From Arsenophonus sp048493715 (GTDB lineage Bacteria; Pseudomonadota; Gammaproteobacteria; Enterobacterales; Enterobacteriaceae), in NCBI GenBank assembly GCA_048493715.1, contig JBGDCZ010000006.1, positions 17,559 through 81,558 of the forward strand: a stretch of 64,000 nucleotides of DNA, in the 5' to 3' direction. This document shows, piece after piece, positions 17,361 to 27,756 of this stretch. The notes under the pieces are model-generated. The model ran no database searches. It saw only the letters and a program-made list of their open reading frames with translations, and was not told the DNA's origin. The position numbers were made by a program, and so were the translations under genes. Within the stretch, counting starts at the first letter, position 1; each line of letters opens with the position of its first letter.

Positions 17361-17797
17361 TTTTCACGATGCCAAACAAGTTTTGTGCCAAATCCTAGCC
17401 TATTATTAACCATTTTGATCTGTTGCAAAGACAATTGCCAGATAGGTATACTCGCCGCCATGGCGAATGGAAATCGCCGACTATACTCTTGCCTGGCTTG
17501 CTTTTCTTTTTGGCCGGTTAGCGAACTTACTTTACCGATAAACTGTATCCCTTGTATTTTAACAACTATTTTGCTTTGGTTACAAACAGTCCCTGCCACA
17601 ATCGGGTTGTTAAGCATCAATTCTGCATGCCGAGTACTCGTTTCGGTTAGAAAATATAACGACATCGTTTGAGCTTTGAAAGTATAAAAACAGATGGCAG
17701 ACCAAATATCTGACTGAAAAGAGGTAAATAGCGAAAAAACATGCTGACGAGAAAAATATTGTTGAATCATAGCCAATGATGGTTGCCCAGCAAACAT
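17357..17797 (-). CDS. yhbP: YhbP family protein (UPF0306, flavin-binding split-barrel type)
   Basis: 146 residues collinear with E. coli YhbP: RQHVFSLF near the start, the CFYTFKAQTMSLYFLTE block, TRHAELM, VAGTV, and the C-terminal LGFGTKLVW. The family has a pyridoxamine-5'-phosphate-oxidase-like fold and its biochemical role is not established. It is the only intact gene in the decay zone from 14.8 to 27.7 kb. That may reflect selection or chance, given its small size. In E. coli it neighbours yhbQ, as here. Confidence 0.88.
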   Translation of the reverse strand: MFAGQPSLAMIQQYFSRQHVFSLFTSFQSDIWSAICFYTFKAQTMSLYFLTETSTRHAELMLNNPIVAGTVCNQSKIVVKIQGIQFIGKVSSLTGQKEKQARQEYSRRFPFAMAASIPIWQLSLQQIKMVNNRLGFGTKLVWHREN

Positions 17798-17902
17798 AGT
17801 AAATCACATATCTCCTTATGCGAAAAACATGCTGAAAAATTATTTTCAGCGTGTTTTTAACAAAAATCTAAGATGCCATCATCCGATGATTTATATTACC
17901 AA

Positions 17903-18195
17903 TTATCTATAAACTGGAGCAGTCACTGGACTATTACCATAGATTCTGGCATTAGCTTGTACTTTATTTTACGTATAGGCTAAAAAAGTAACATAATAGC
18001 TATTTGCCCCTCTTTTAGTCGCCTCTTCAGCTAACTGCTGAACGGCGCTAGTAGGTATTTCCCCCGTAACTATCGAGACAATTCCGGTTGGCTGTTGAGC
18101 AGGAAATTCTATTACTTCTTTAGCCTGATCTGCCATTGCACAAATGATAATGCACCTAAAACGAAAATTAAAGTAGCTGGTAGTTTTTTCATCAT
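17903..18195 (-). pseudogene. Broken DUF1471 (YdgH/BhsA/McbA-like) small exported protein
   Basis: Read on the minus strand from ATG 18195: a signal peptide (MMKKLPATLIFVLGALSF) whose cleavage region is shifted by one base near 18135-18140. The second frame continues with MADQAKEVIEF, then PTGIVSIVTGEIPTSAVQQL and a KRGANSYYV stretch typical of the DUF1471 fold. An in-frame TAA (near 17970, Lys expected) precedes the final strand with ARIYG. Members are small periplasmic stress or biofilm proteins. One frameshift plus one nonsense codon. Confidence 0.65.
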
Positions 18196-18460
18196 AAACT
18201 CCTTAATTGATTATTGTCATTCAGAAATATTATTGTTTTTCCTGTGAAATAGATCACAATATAGGCACTACTTTAAATTTTGGATTAGTTTTTTGTTGCT
18301 GTCTTTCAAAAAATGAATAACATTGCAAAATAATACATTGAACTTTGTTAAAATATAGTTTAAACGCCTGATAGAACGCATTATCACGACAAAAAATAGC
18401 TAGAAAATTGACTTATTTTTTCTATCAAATTAACCAAAAAATTAATTTAATCAAACCAAT

Positions 18461-18731
18461 ATGACTAAAAAGCATTGGTCAATTTATCTGATAAGAGATA
18501 AACAAAATGCGCTTATACTGGCATCACAACAGATATAGCCCGCCGCTTCAACAACATCACTCAGGCAAAGGCGCAAAAGCTTTAAAGGGAAAACAGCCTC
18601 TTTCAGTAGTATATCAATGCCAACTAACCAGTCATTCCGATGCTTTATTGTTCGAATATCAAATAAAACAATTAACCAAAGCACAAAAAGAACAAGTAGC
18701 CTCAGATCAACCTTTAGATCTGGTGGATTAA
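18461..18731 (+). pseudogene. yhbQ: Broken GIY-YIG nuclease-like protein YhbQ
   Basis: From ATG 18461 (MTKKHWSIYLIRDKQNAL) the reading must shift near 18513 to obtain the Y-T-G-I-T-T-D motif (the YIG half of GIY-YIG). It must shift again near 18550 to obtain HHSGKGAKALKGK and the C-terminal EYQIKQLTKAQKEQ. All blocks match E. coli YhbQ but lie in three frames. The C-terminal piece is open by itself from 18507. yhbQ and yhbS overlap tail to tail by four bases. Confidence 0.85.
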
Positions 18732-19222
18732 CTTACTAAATTAACCGTCATCAAAATGAGAAGAAAAATTAACTCGTCCTGAATAATCGGCTTACCATTA
18801 TCTAACACATAAACTTGAAAATACGCCTCCATTCCATGCGGTTTAACGAGCATAAAGCCGAAGCGGTTATAATAATTTGGATCACCAAGAACCACCACCG
18901 CTTTATAACCAAATTCATTTATACTATATAACCCATCATACACCAATTTGGTGCCAATTCCCTGTCGTTGGTAAGCACTATCAACGGCTATTGGAGCTAA
19001 CCCTACACATTGACACTCCTTATCACCATTAACATCTACTAGGGTAAAGCCGATATAACCAATAATGTTTCCTTTATCATCGGTAGCCACCATTCCTAAT
19101 ACCAATAAACCATCCTCATGCAATTTTCATACCAGATCAGCCTCTGCACTGGTGGGAAAAGTTTGACGCAACAATTAATCAATTCCTGGCGTATCGACAG
19201 TAATTTCAACTCGAATTAGCAT
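18728..19222 (-). pseudogene. yhbS: Broken GNAT acetyltransferase YhbS
   Basis: The N-terminal MLIRVEITVDTPGID is followed by TAA, and ADLV by TGA near 19130. After that a 131-residue frame is open (HEDGLLVLGMVATDD, VGLAPIAVD, the acetyl-CoA loop QRQGIGTKL, and LGDPNYYNRFGF). These blocks match E. coli YhbS, an N-acetyltransferase fold protein. Two nonsense codons remove the first strand and helix, while the CoA-binding core is still open and could in principle be expressed from an internal start. Confidence 0.85.
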
Positions 19223-19766
19223 GATAATGCACGCTCTTTATAATCAGTACTTTCACTTTGTACTAGTTTAATCAAATCAGCCAAGTGCAATAAACCAAAG
19301 CGTAAAACTGCTGGCATGCTCTCTAAATTCAAATGCAGCTTACATACAAACAAGCTCTGTATCCCCTTCGATACCTAACCGACGCTGAAAAATAAGGTAT
19401 CAGGATCTTCTTTGCGCCCTGCAATTAAAATTAAATCATTCGCCCCACTACAAAAACTGACATCTACTGGTTGATATTTACTGACTATAATTTTACCTGC
19501 CTGCAGGCTAATATACCAAAAAGTTGCATATTGTGCACTTCAACTTTCAGCCATTTATTCTGCAAAAAATCAAGTTCTCCATCAGTTAATGCTTGCTGAA
19601 ATTGCCAGCTTAATAACTGCTCCAAAATTTGGCGGTGTAAAATAAAAAGTGTTGCTTTTAATGGTAAACGTATAAATTTAGGTCCATGTTGTATAATTTG
19701 CTGGCGAATTTTCTTTAACACAATCCAAATTCCTCTTATTATTTTTAAAATATATTTTCTAAGCAT
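19216..19766 (-). pseudogene. ubiT: Broken ubiquinone accessory protein UbiT (SCP2 domain, YhbT)
   Basis: UbiT is an SCP2-domain lipid-binding factor needed for oxygen-independent ubiquinone synthesis. The first 93 codons are open (QHGPKFIRLPLKATLF, LSWQFQQALTDGELDFL). The frame then fails near 19490. Collinear remnants continue in other frames: VSKYQPVDVSFCSGANDLILIAGRK, the DPDTLFF and IEGDTEL blocks, and a final LADLIKLVQS, with the original stop overlapping the yhbS start. At least two frameshifts and a deletion near 19340-19390. Divergent from ubiU as in E. coli. Confidence 0.85.
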
Positions 19767-19972
19767 TAATGATAATCACTCATTCTGCCAAATTATTAGG
19801 TGCTATCTTTGAATCCATGTCAAAATTTAACAAACAATCGATTAATCTATTCGATTTCATGTCCCATATAGCAAAATTAATTCACAAAAGAAAGTAATCT
19901 AGCTTAAGTCAAAACAACAATATTACGCCTTTACTACAATCGCCAGATATCTAACTGTACGCTAGATCAATT

Positions 19973-20966
19973 ATGGAATTATTATGTCCAGCAGGTAATT
20001 TACCTGACTTAAAAATAGCTGTCGATAACGGAGCTGATGCTGTTTATATTGGCTTTAAAGACGACGACACCAATGCACGTCATTTTACTGGTTTAAATTT
20101 TAACGAAAAAATTAGCTGAAGCCATCAAATATGCTCATGATCGTCATTGTAAATTACATGTTGCTATCAACACTTTTGCTCAGCAAAATGGTTTTAATCA
20201 CTGGCTAGCCGCTGTTGATATGGCTGCTGAGATTGGCGTTGATACATTGATCCTAGCTGATCTTGCTATATTGGATTATGCAGCCGAAAAATATCCGCAT
20301 ATTGAACGTCATGTCTCGGTTCAAGCTTCTGCGCCAAATATTGAAGCAATTCGATTTTATCAACGTAATTTCGCCGTCCAACGAATAGTTTTACCGCGCG
20401 TTCTGTCATTACATCAAGTCAAACAGTTAGCCAAAAGCAGTCCAGTAGCATTTTAAGGTTTTACATTTGGAAGTCTTTGCATCATGGCGGAAGGACCCTG
20501 TTATCTTTCTTCTTATCTTACAGGAGAATCATCAAATACCGTAGGAGCTTGTTCACCGGCCCAATTTGTACGTTGGCAACAAACTGACAAAGGTATGGAA
20601 TCGCGCAAATAATATTTTAATTGACTGCTACTCAAATAATGAAAATGCCAGTTATCCAACCCTTTGCAAAGGAAGGTATTGTGTCGATGGAAAAAATATC
20701 ACGTGTTAGAATAACCCACCAGTCTAAATAGCCTGGAATTCTTACCAGAACTTATGATGGCAAATATTGCCGCTGTCAAAATTGAAGGCCGCCAAAGAAG
20801 TCCTACTTACGTTGACGATGTTACTCATATTCGGCGACAAGCCATCGATTATTGCAGAAACGATCCTAAGAAATTCACAACCAAGCAAAAATGGATGGCT
20901 ATATTGGAAAATCTATCTGAAGGTAAACAAACAACCCGAGGTGCATATCATCGGCAATGGCAGTAA
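19973..20966 (+). pseudogene. ubiU: Broken O2-independent ubiquinone hydroxylase subunit UbiU (YhbU)
   Basis: UbiU is a U32-family Fe-S protein that with UbiV hydroxylates the ubiquinone ring without oxygen. ATG 19973 begins MELLCPAGNLPDLK and continues through DADAVYIG-like sequence. One A is missing from an A run near 20110 (NFNEK-LAEA). TAA appears at 20454-20456 (Glu expected), followed by GSLCIMAEGPCYLSSYLTGES, then several further stops around 20605-20720. The C-terminal block ANIAAVKIEGRQRSPTYV to GAYHRQWQ is open. Iron-sulphur cysteines are still recognisable. Confidence 0.88.
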
Positions 20967-20980
20967 GATAAGGCAAAAAC

Positions 20981-21866
20981 ATGAAATATTCCTTAGGTTC
21001 AGTACCTTATTATTGGTCAAAAGAAACCTTAACTCAGTTTTATCAACAAGCGATTAACAGTAACCCAGATATTATTTATCTCGGTGAAACTGTATGTAAT
21101 AAACACCGGCAAATGCAACCAGCCGACTGGCTTGAACTGGCAAAAGAAATAACTTTGCACGGTAAACAAATTATTATCTCTACTCTATCTTTACTGCATA
21201 GCGCGGCTGAACTTAAACAGATCGCTAAATTGGTCGACAATGGTGAGTTTTTAGTTGAAGCACACAATTTCGGTATTATAAATTTCTGGTTGAGCGAAAA
21301 ATACCCTTTATCGCCGGATATGGCCTTAGTTGCTATAATGCTTATACCTTATGCCTACTTTATCGCCAAGGCATGTTACGCTGGTGCCTTCCGATTGAAC
21401 TTTCTCGTGATTAGTTACAAGATCTTTTTGAACAATTTGAACAATTTGAACAGCTTGGATTTCTTCACAATTTTGAAGTCGAAGGATTTGGCTATGGACA
21501 TTTACCATTAGCCCTGTCGGCTCGCTGTTTTACTGCCCGTTCAGAAAATCGCAGCAAAGATAACTGTGAAACTTGTTGTATAAAATATCCGCAAGGCAGA
21601 AAAGTCTTTTCCAAAGAAAATCAATTACTCTTTACTCTTAATGGTGTTCAAACGCAAAGTGGTTACTGCTATAACTTAAGCAATGAACAAACTTCAATGA
21701 ACGGCTTAGTTGATATTGTCCGAATTTCGGCTGAAAGTCTAGATTCACTCACCATTCTGGAACATTTAGAGCCAATCAGCAAGGTGAGTATCCATTAAGG
21801 TTAGCTAATGATATAAACTGCAACGGTTATTGGCGGCGTTCAGCCGGTTTATATCTTATACCTTAA
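20981..21866 (+). pseudogene. ubiV: Broken O2-independent ubiquinone hydroxylase subunit UbiV (YhbV)
   Basis: Partner of UbiU. ATG 20981 opens MKYSLGSVPYYW and runs to about residue 105. An A is then missing in the run near 21298, so GLSCYNAYTLCLLYRQGMLRW continues in another frame. TAG follows at SRD-stop (about 21412), then a 9-base tandem repeat coding F-E-Q three times, LSARCFTARSE and the cluster motif CETCCIKYP. Another frameshift near 21790 moves the C-terminal NCNGYWRRSAG. At least two frameshifts and one nonsense codon. It lies 14 bases behind ubiU, as an operon. Confidence 0.88.
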
Positions 21867-21869
21867 ACA

Positions 21870-22890
21870 TTAAGAACACTTTTTGTTTGCCAATACACAA
21901 CGTAGATGGTGACTAAGTTGGCGCAATTCACCACTACGTAGCATATTGACCAAAATACCTAGTAACGCATAAATTGTGCCTAACATTAGCATCATCATGA
22001 TATCAATACCAACATCAGCTAACCTTAAATCAAGTTGGTTAATACCCGTGATGGCTTTTATTGCCCAGGTTGAAGGTAAAGAATAAGCAAACATTCTTAC
22101 CCAATCGGGCATCGCCTGTAATGGCCAAATTGCGCCTGAAATATAAAATACCGGTGTGATAAGAAAAGCCAAGATCAGATAAATCATTTCTACACTACAT
22201 AAAAATTCGGTGACAAACTTATCTAACCCTAAAATTGCTAATAAAAACGGTAAAGTAACGATCAAAAGCTGATAAAGTGGCGCTTCCTGCCGGTAATCTA
22301 ATACCCAAGGCCAGAGCGCAAAAAAGATGGCTGACAAAAATGACCAAATCGGCAGCAAAACTCGGTCCCGGATTGAACAGAGGCTCGGTTATTCTTTTAA
22401 TGAGTGTTAATAATGTACTGGCTTGTTGATCAGTAAAGCCGGTATTTCTTAGCCGTTAAGTATTATATTCGTTTAATAGCTGGACATAAGCGGAGGAAAT
22501 TTCTTACTGAATTTGGTCACTGGCAAGCCGATTAGTACCATCACCATAAACCGATACTGTAATATTCTTACCATTTAGTAAACTTTTTTCAAAATCGATA
22601 GGAATAAGAATAATGGCAAACAATTTTCATTCACGCATATCTGCCCTTGCTATAGCCAAGTTATCATAACTATATAATTTTATTTTCGGTATCGAATCTA
22701 ATCGATTCATCAGTAAGCGGCTAGCTGAACTATGATCTTGATTAACAATGGCTACCGGCAAATACCACAATACAGGCCGAATATAAACCAAACTCATAAT
22801 GGATAATAAAACCAGCAATAATAACCAGATCGGCTTTGCCAACATGCCAAGTAATACCCGATAAAAAGTCGTTAAATATAGCTTTATCAA
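21870..22890 (-). pseudogene. Broken ABC-2 type permease (second of a pair)
   Basis: The N-terminal half (to about 22627) reads IKLYLTTFYRVLLGMLAKPIW, one membrane helix (LLLLVLLSIMSLVYIRP), and a periplasmic start with VAIVNQDHSSASRLL, typical of YhhJ/YbhR-type ABC-2 permeases. Stops and shifts occupy 22360-22626. The C-terminal half (21870-22358) is open, with four or five hydrophobic segments and the family motif FYISGAIWPLQAMPDWVR. The likely start is TTG 22890, overlapping the previous permease's TGA and preceded by a perfect AGGAGG. No ATPase gene is nearby. Confidence 0.75.
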
Positions 22891-24023
22891 ACTACCTCCT
22901 GCATTTTTAGCCTGGTTAACAGGCAATTACGGATCAGCAAGGCACAAATAGCAGGATAAACCAGCAATATTAAACACACTTGTATGACTCGCAGCAAAGA
23001 AACCTCTCGCAGAAAAATATCAAACATCACATTTAATGCATGGATAAGCGGTTGGATATTGGCAATGATCTGTGCAGGCCAAGCCATTGCCATTATTGGC
23101 ATGGCAAAACCGGAAAAAGCCAAGGCAATACTAACTAACATTGCAATCAGACTATAGGCTGTAAAAATACTTTGGTAAAAACGAATAGCAACATACCAAT
23201 ACTTTGTGTGGCAGTTACATAAAAAAAGTAAAATGGGTTGCCGGCAACCCGGGCGTCAAAGAAAAAAGAGAGGGCAGCAATTTCAATTAATAACAAGGTA
23301 GTAAAAAACAGGCTATAGGGCATCAGCTTGCCTAATAAGGCACTAGTAAAAGTTTTGTTGGTTACTAATTTACTAATGCCGTTCCACGCGACATAATTAT
23401 AGATAGTACAAGTGATAACAAACAGCTGTAACATATAAATGGTAGCGGCAACTTGTTGATAATAAATATAATTTCTACTAGGGTTAAAGAGACTATCATA
23501 AAAAAGGGTAACTCTTGCTAAGGAAGGGATATTACGTCCCACTGCTGAGGCTAATATTGGACGATATTGTGCATTTAATTCGGCTATTAATCCTCTAAAA
23601 TCTTAAATGGCATAACTGTCATAGGCATAAAATAAGGCATTATAATACATCCTAACTGTCGGTTGCCAACCAGTAAGTACATCCTTTTCAAAATGATAAG
23701 GAATATAGAGTAAAGCATAATCTTTATGCGCTACCTAGACGTAATAATGAAGTATTAAGTGTGCCATCAATTGCTTTAATATTTGGATGTGGCGTTGCAT
23801 TTAAATTACGAATTAACTTATTCGACAGTAGACTATGGTCATGATCAACCACTGAAACAGAAAGATTTAATAGGGTTACTTCGGAAAAGTTGGCGCTTAC
23901 TAACATAAATAGAAGTAGTGGGAATATCCAACTTAGCCAATGTATGATCGGACTAAGAACAACAATCTGCATCTCTTGATTAAAAGCAAAACTAAAGTCA
24001 CCCCCAATTGCTTTTACGGTCAT
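22887..24023 (-). pseudogene. Broken ABC-2 type permease (first of a pair)
   Basis: Three open pieces lie in different frames. 23724-24023 has the N-terminal helix and SVSVVDHDHSLLSNKLIRNL. 23147-23542 has further membrane helices (LQLFVITCTIYNYVAW, LFFTTLLLIEIAALSFFFDA). 22887-23141 has the C-terminal helices (FSGFAMPIMAMAWPAQI). At least one TAA lies near 23606. The order of pieces agrees with one permease of about 370 residues. It shares its architecture with the next permease, so the pair likely formed a heterodimer with an unlinked or lost ATPase. Confidence 0.75.
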
Positions 24024-24033
24024 AAAAAAACAC

Positions 24034-25007
24034 CTATTTATCCCATGTCCATAATGCGCTCATGCCAGGACCAGGACGCAGCCCTTCGACAGTCTCTAGT
24101 GGATAAAGACGTACTTCAAACGTTCTTAAATCAAAGTCTCCAGTTGCACGGGTTGTCCGTTTAGTTGCATAGTCTCCCATCGGGGCAAGTATAACGTCTT
24201 TGGCTTCAATAATTTTGTCATGCAAAGCGGGAACGCGTATTCCTATCCTATCACCTTTACGAACATAAGCCATGATATCTTCGCGTAAATTATAGATAAA
24301 GTAGGCCTGTAGTATACGAACGAGTGTAAGCAGGGGATTATTGGTATTAAATAACTCGCCAACTTCAGCTGGTATCGACCAACTTCGTCGTTAACTGGTA
24401 CTTTGACAAGTAAATCATCAAATTGCACTTGTAGCTCGATCAATTGTTGCTCAGTTTGTCGTAATGCAGCCACATATTTATGTCGTAACTCAATACGGTC
24501 ACCATTTTTAGCTTCATCTAATTGCGCCTGAGCACATGTACCTGCTAAAAAGCGACATCTTTAGCCCAACTTGCCTTGTCTAGCTCATTAGCCGAAACAT
24601 AGCCTTTAGCAGCTCAATTATTCAATCTAATATATTCGTTATTTGCATTGGTATACTGAGATTGCGACTGTTTCAATGCGGCTTGAAAACTGCGGATCGT
24701 TTCTTCACGTATGCCATTCAATGACAGATCAAGTTGTGTTTTGGCTTGATCACGTACGGTGTTCAATGCGGCTAGCTGCGCCTGCAATTCCGGGTTTTCC
24801 AATGTAATTAATAATTGCCCTTTTTTACCATGTCACCTCGTCAATATGACGTTCAATAACAAGGCCTCTGGCTTTAGAGGTGACAATCACTTCCGGTGCA
24901 TCTACTTCACCTTGCAACAAAAGATGCTTATTTTGTGTATAAAGCAACACAGCAATCGCAACAACAATCAGCATTAGTAGAACTAACCATAATATTCTTC
25001 TTTTCAT
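24034..25007 (-). pseudogene. Broken HlyD/EmrA-type membrane fusion protein
   Basis: First gene of the exporter operon. It has an N-terminal membrane anchor (ILWLVLLMLIVVAIAVLLY), a biotinyl-lipoyl-like EVIVTSKARGLVIERH segment, then a helical hairpin rich in Gln and Ala (24614-24802). The C-terminal barrel has KGDRIGIRVPALHD and TRATGDFDLRTFEVRL, a hallmark of this fusion-protein group. The pieces lie in several frames, with stops near 24616, 24525 and 24380. It was probably the periplasmic adaptor for the two permeases downstream. Confidence 0.78.
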
Positions 25008-25260
25008 ATTAGTTTTAATATACCTTAACTATTTCATATAAAACTATACCTATTGCAATTAATTAACCACTCAGTATGCGCCTTTACCACGTAAGTGGTT
25101 AGTAAATTCGTGCGCTAAATCGCATAAAACAGACGATATACCTTTACTACAGTCCAATCTCATCTTTATCCTAAGCACATTTTGACTAGCAACCATTCAA
25201 TTTTAGTCATGCTCATTCAGTTATGTGAAACCATGAAATACGTTTTTTACTGGATTAACT

Positions 25261-26953
25261 ATGTATGTTTTTGATTTATTATTTTTATTACTGCAACAAA
25301 TGTGTGTCTATTTAGTTATTGCCTGGATGCTCAGTAAAACCCCCCTCATTATTCCGTTATTAAAAGTTACCGTTCTGATCCCACATAAGCTAATGTGTTA
25401 TGTCATTTTTTCTGCTTTTTCCATTATAGGAAGCTATTTGGGGTTGTATATTGATGATACCATTGATAACACTCGTGCCATTGGTACCGTATTAAGTGGT
25501 TTACTCGGTGGCCCCAGCGTAGGAACATTGGTTGGCTTTACCGGCGGAATACATCGTTATTTACTAGGTGGCGCAACAGCCGCTAGCTGCATGCTGTCAA
25601 CTATTATAGAAGGTTTAATTGGTGGACTGGTGCATCGCTATTACACAAAACGGGCGCAAATCAATAAGTTGTTTAATCCCCACACTGCTGCAGCAGGTGT
25701 AACTTTTTTAGCAGAAATTAGTCAAATGTTAATCATTCTATTACTAACAAAACCGTTTGCTAACACAATTGTGCTAGTTAAAAATATCGCTCTACCTATG
25801 ATCATTACTAACAGCGTTGGCGCAGCTATGTTTATTCGTATCTTATTGGATAGACGAGCAATTATTGAAAAATATACCACTGCCTTTTCTGCCCAAGCGT
25901 TAAAAATTGCTGCCCATACTGAGGGAATATTGCGTAAAGGATTTAATGCTAATAATAGTATGCATATTGCTAATATTATTTATCAAGAGTTAAAAATTGG
26001 TGCAGTTGCTATTACTGATACAGAAAAAATTCTCGCTTTTGTTGGCATCGGCTCTGATCATCATATCCCGGGCTCAAAACTTACTTCGCTACAAACAATG
26101 CGAGCTATTAAAAATAATGACGTGGTGTATGCTGACGGTAATGAAGAGCCCTATCAATACTCACTGAGCACCAATTGTAAACTTGGTTCGGTTTTAGTGA
26201 TCCCCTTACGAGGAGAAAATCAACAAGTCATTGGCACAATTAAACTTTACGAAGAGAAAAATCGGTTATTCAGTTCAATTAATCTTACCCTAGGAGAGGG
26301 GATTGCGAGCCTAATTTCCGCCCAAATTCTAACCGGTCAATATGAGCGTAATAAACAATCTTTATTAAAATCAGAAATCAAATTGCTGCATGCACAAGTG
26401 AATCCTCACTTCTTATTTAATGCTCTTAATACACTACAAGCAGTAATACGTAAAGACAGCAAACAGGCTACTGAACTGATAAATTACCTATTGACTTTCT
26501 TCCGTAAAAATTTAAAACGTCCTGAAACGATAACAACCTTGTATGACGAAATTGAGCATGTAAACGCTTACTTACAAATTAAAAAGGCGCGTTTTCGTGA
26601 ACATCTGCAAATTAACATCGATATTCCACAAAAATTACAAACCTATAGAATTACCTGCATTTTCACTACAACCTCTGGTTGAAAATGCTATCAAACATGG
26701 AACCGCACATTTACTCAATACCGGCCGAATTAGCTTGTGTGCCTTTCAGCAACAAACCGTTATTTATATTGAAATTAAAGATAATGCCGGCCTATATCAA
26801 CCTGCTGCAATAAATGATGGATTAGGCATTAGCCTGGTAGATAAGCGCCTGAAACTCCATTATGGTGAACAGTATGGTATCAATATCAGCTGCCAGCCAG
26901 AACAATTTACCTGTGTCAAACTTTGTATTCCTGTTAGGAAAATAGCAAATTAG
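25261..26953 (+). pseudogene. btsS: Pyruvate-sensing histidine kinase BtsS, one frameshift
   Basis: BtsS (YehU) is a LytS-family kinase that senses extracellular pyruvate and signals to BtsR. Open from ATG 25261 for 473 codons: N-terminal membrane helices with GGLLGGP-type glycine motifs, a GAF domain (about 200-350), then the histidine box LLHAQVNPHFLFNALNT (near residue 380). A one-base insertion (T) near 26645 shifts the frame before the ATP-binding domain. That domain continues in frame 2 (LPAFSLQPLVENAIKHG, DGLGISLVDKRL) to 26953. The kinase would lack its N, G1 and G2 boxes. Because it is a single indel, reads should be checked. Confidence 0.85.
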
Positions 26954-26964
26954 GCAGCATAACA

Positions 26965-27673
26965 ATGAAGATTGTGATAGTTGATGACGAACCATTAGCA
27001 CGCGAGAACTTACGTTACCTTTTAGAGCAGGAAACCAATGTTGATATCATTAGCCAATGTGCTTGAAGCGATCAGTGTTATTCATAATAAAAAACCGGAT
27101 GTTGTCTTCCTTGATATTCAAATGCCTCGCATTGCCGGACTTGAAATGGTACAAATGCTCGATCCGCAACATCGACCCTATATTATATTGTTACCGCTTT
27201 TGACGAATACGCCATTCAGGCTTTTGAGGAACACGCTTTTGACTATTTACTAAAACCAGTAGAAAAAACTCGGTTATCAAAAACCCTTCAGCGGTTACAC
27301 CACCATCAACAAAAACAAAATATTGATCAATTATCGAATCATATCGCACTCAAATACATTCCTTGTATAGGCCATAATCGCATTTGGTTGATACCACTTG
27401 AGCAAGTGCTTTATATTACATCTCGCATGGAATGACGTATATGTTATGGATAACAAAAATCAGCAGGGGTTTACCGAACTTACCCTACGTACTATTGAAA
27501 TGCGTACTACGTTAGTTCGTTGTCATCGACAATATTTGGTTAATATGACTCAACTAAAAGAAATTACTTTTGGTGAAAATAGTCAGGCAAAACTGATATT
27601 AAGCAATGGTCAACATATTCCAATCAGCCGTCGCTATTTGAAACCCTTTAAAGAGGCGTTAGGATTATGTTGA
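26965..27673 (+). pseudogene. btsR: LytTR response regulator BtsR, several frameshifts
   Basis: From ATG 26965 the receiver domain starts normally (VIVDDEPLARENLRYLL). It then stops at TGA about 27064 after a short deletion and continues in another frame with PDVVFLDIQMPRIAGLEM (phospho-acceptor Asp). It shifts again near 27185 for AFDEYAIQAFEEHAFDYLLKP and once more near 27420 before the LytTR DNA-binding domain (GFTELTLRTIE, VRCHRQYLVN, ISRRYLKPFKEALG). Every family block remains but in different frames, so BtsSR signalling is lost. Confidence 0.88.
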
Positions 27674-27702
27674 TGCTATTGATCACTCTTTAATAAATAA
27701 AA

Positions 27703-27724
27703 GCTGAATTCCATTGAATTCAGC
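27703..27724. terminator. Hairpin between btsR and deaD
   Basis: A perfect 9-base stem GCTGAATTC / GAATTCAGC with a CATT loop lies between two convergent genes. It has a T-rich flank to the right and an A-rich flank to the left, so it can act in both directions. Confidence 0.65.
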
Positions 27725-27756
27725 GTTTGCATTTAAATAAGATATTAATCCTTACA

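Noticed and set aside
14759..27673. Treating all frameshifts here as sequencing errors in homopolymers
   Set aside because: Several lesions are nonsense substitutions, tandem duplications or deletions, and long essential genes on both sides have no frameshift. Single-base cases such as btsS may still be errors.
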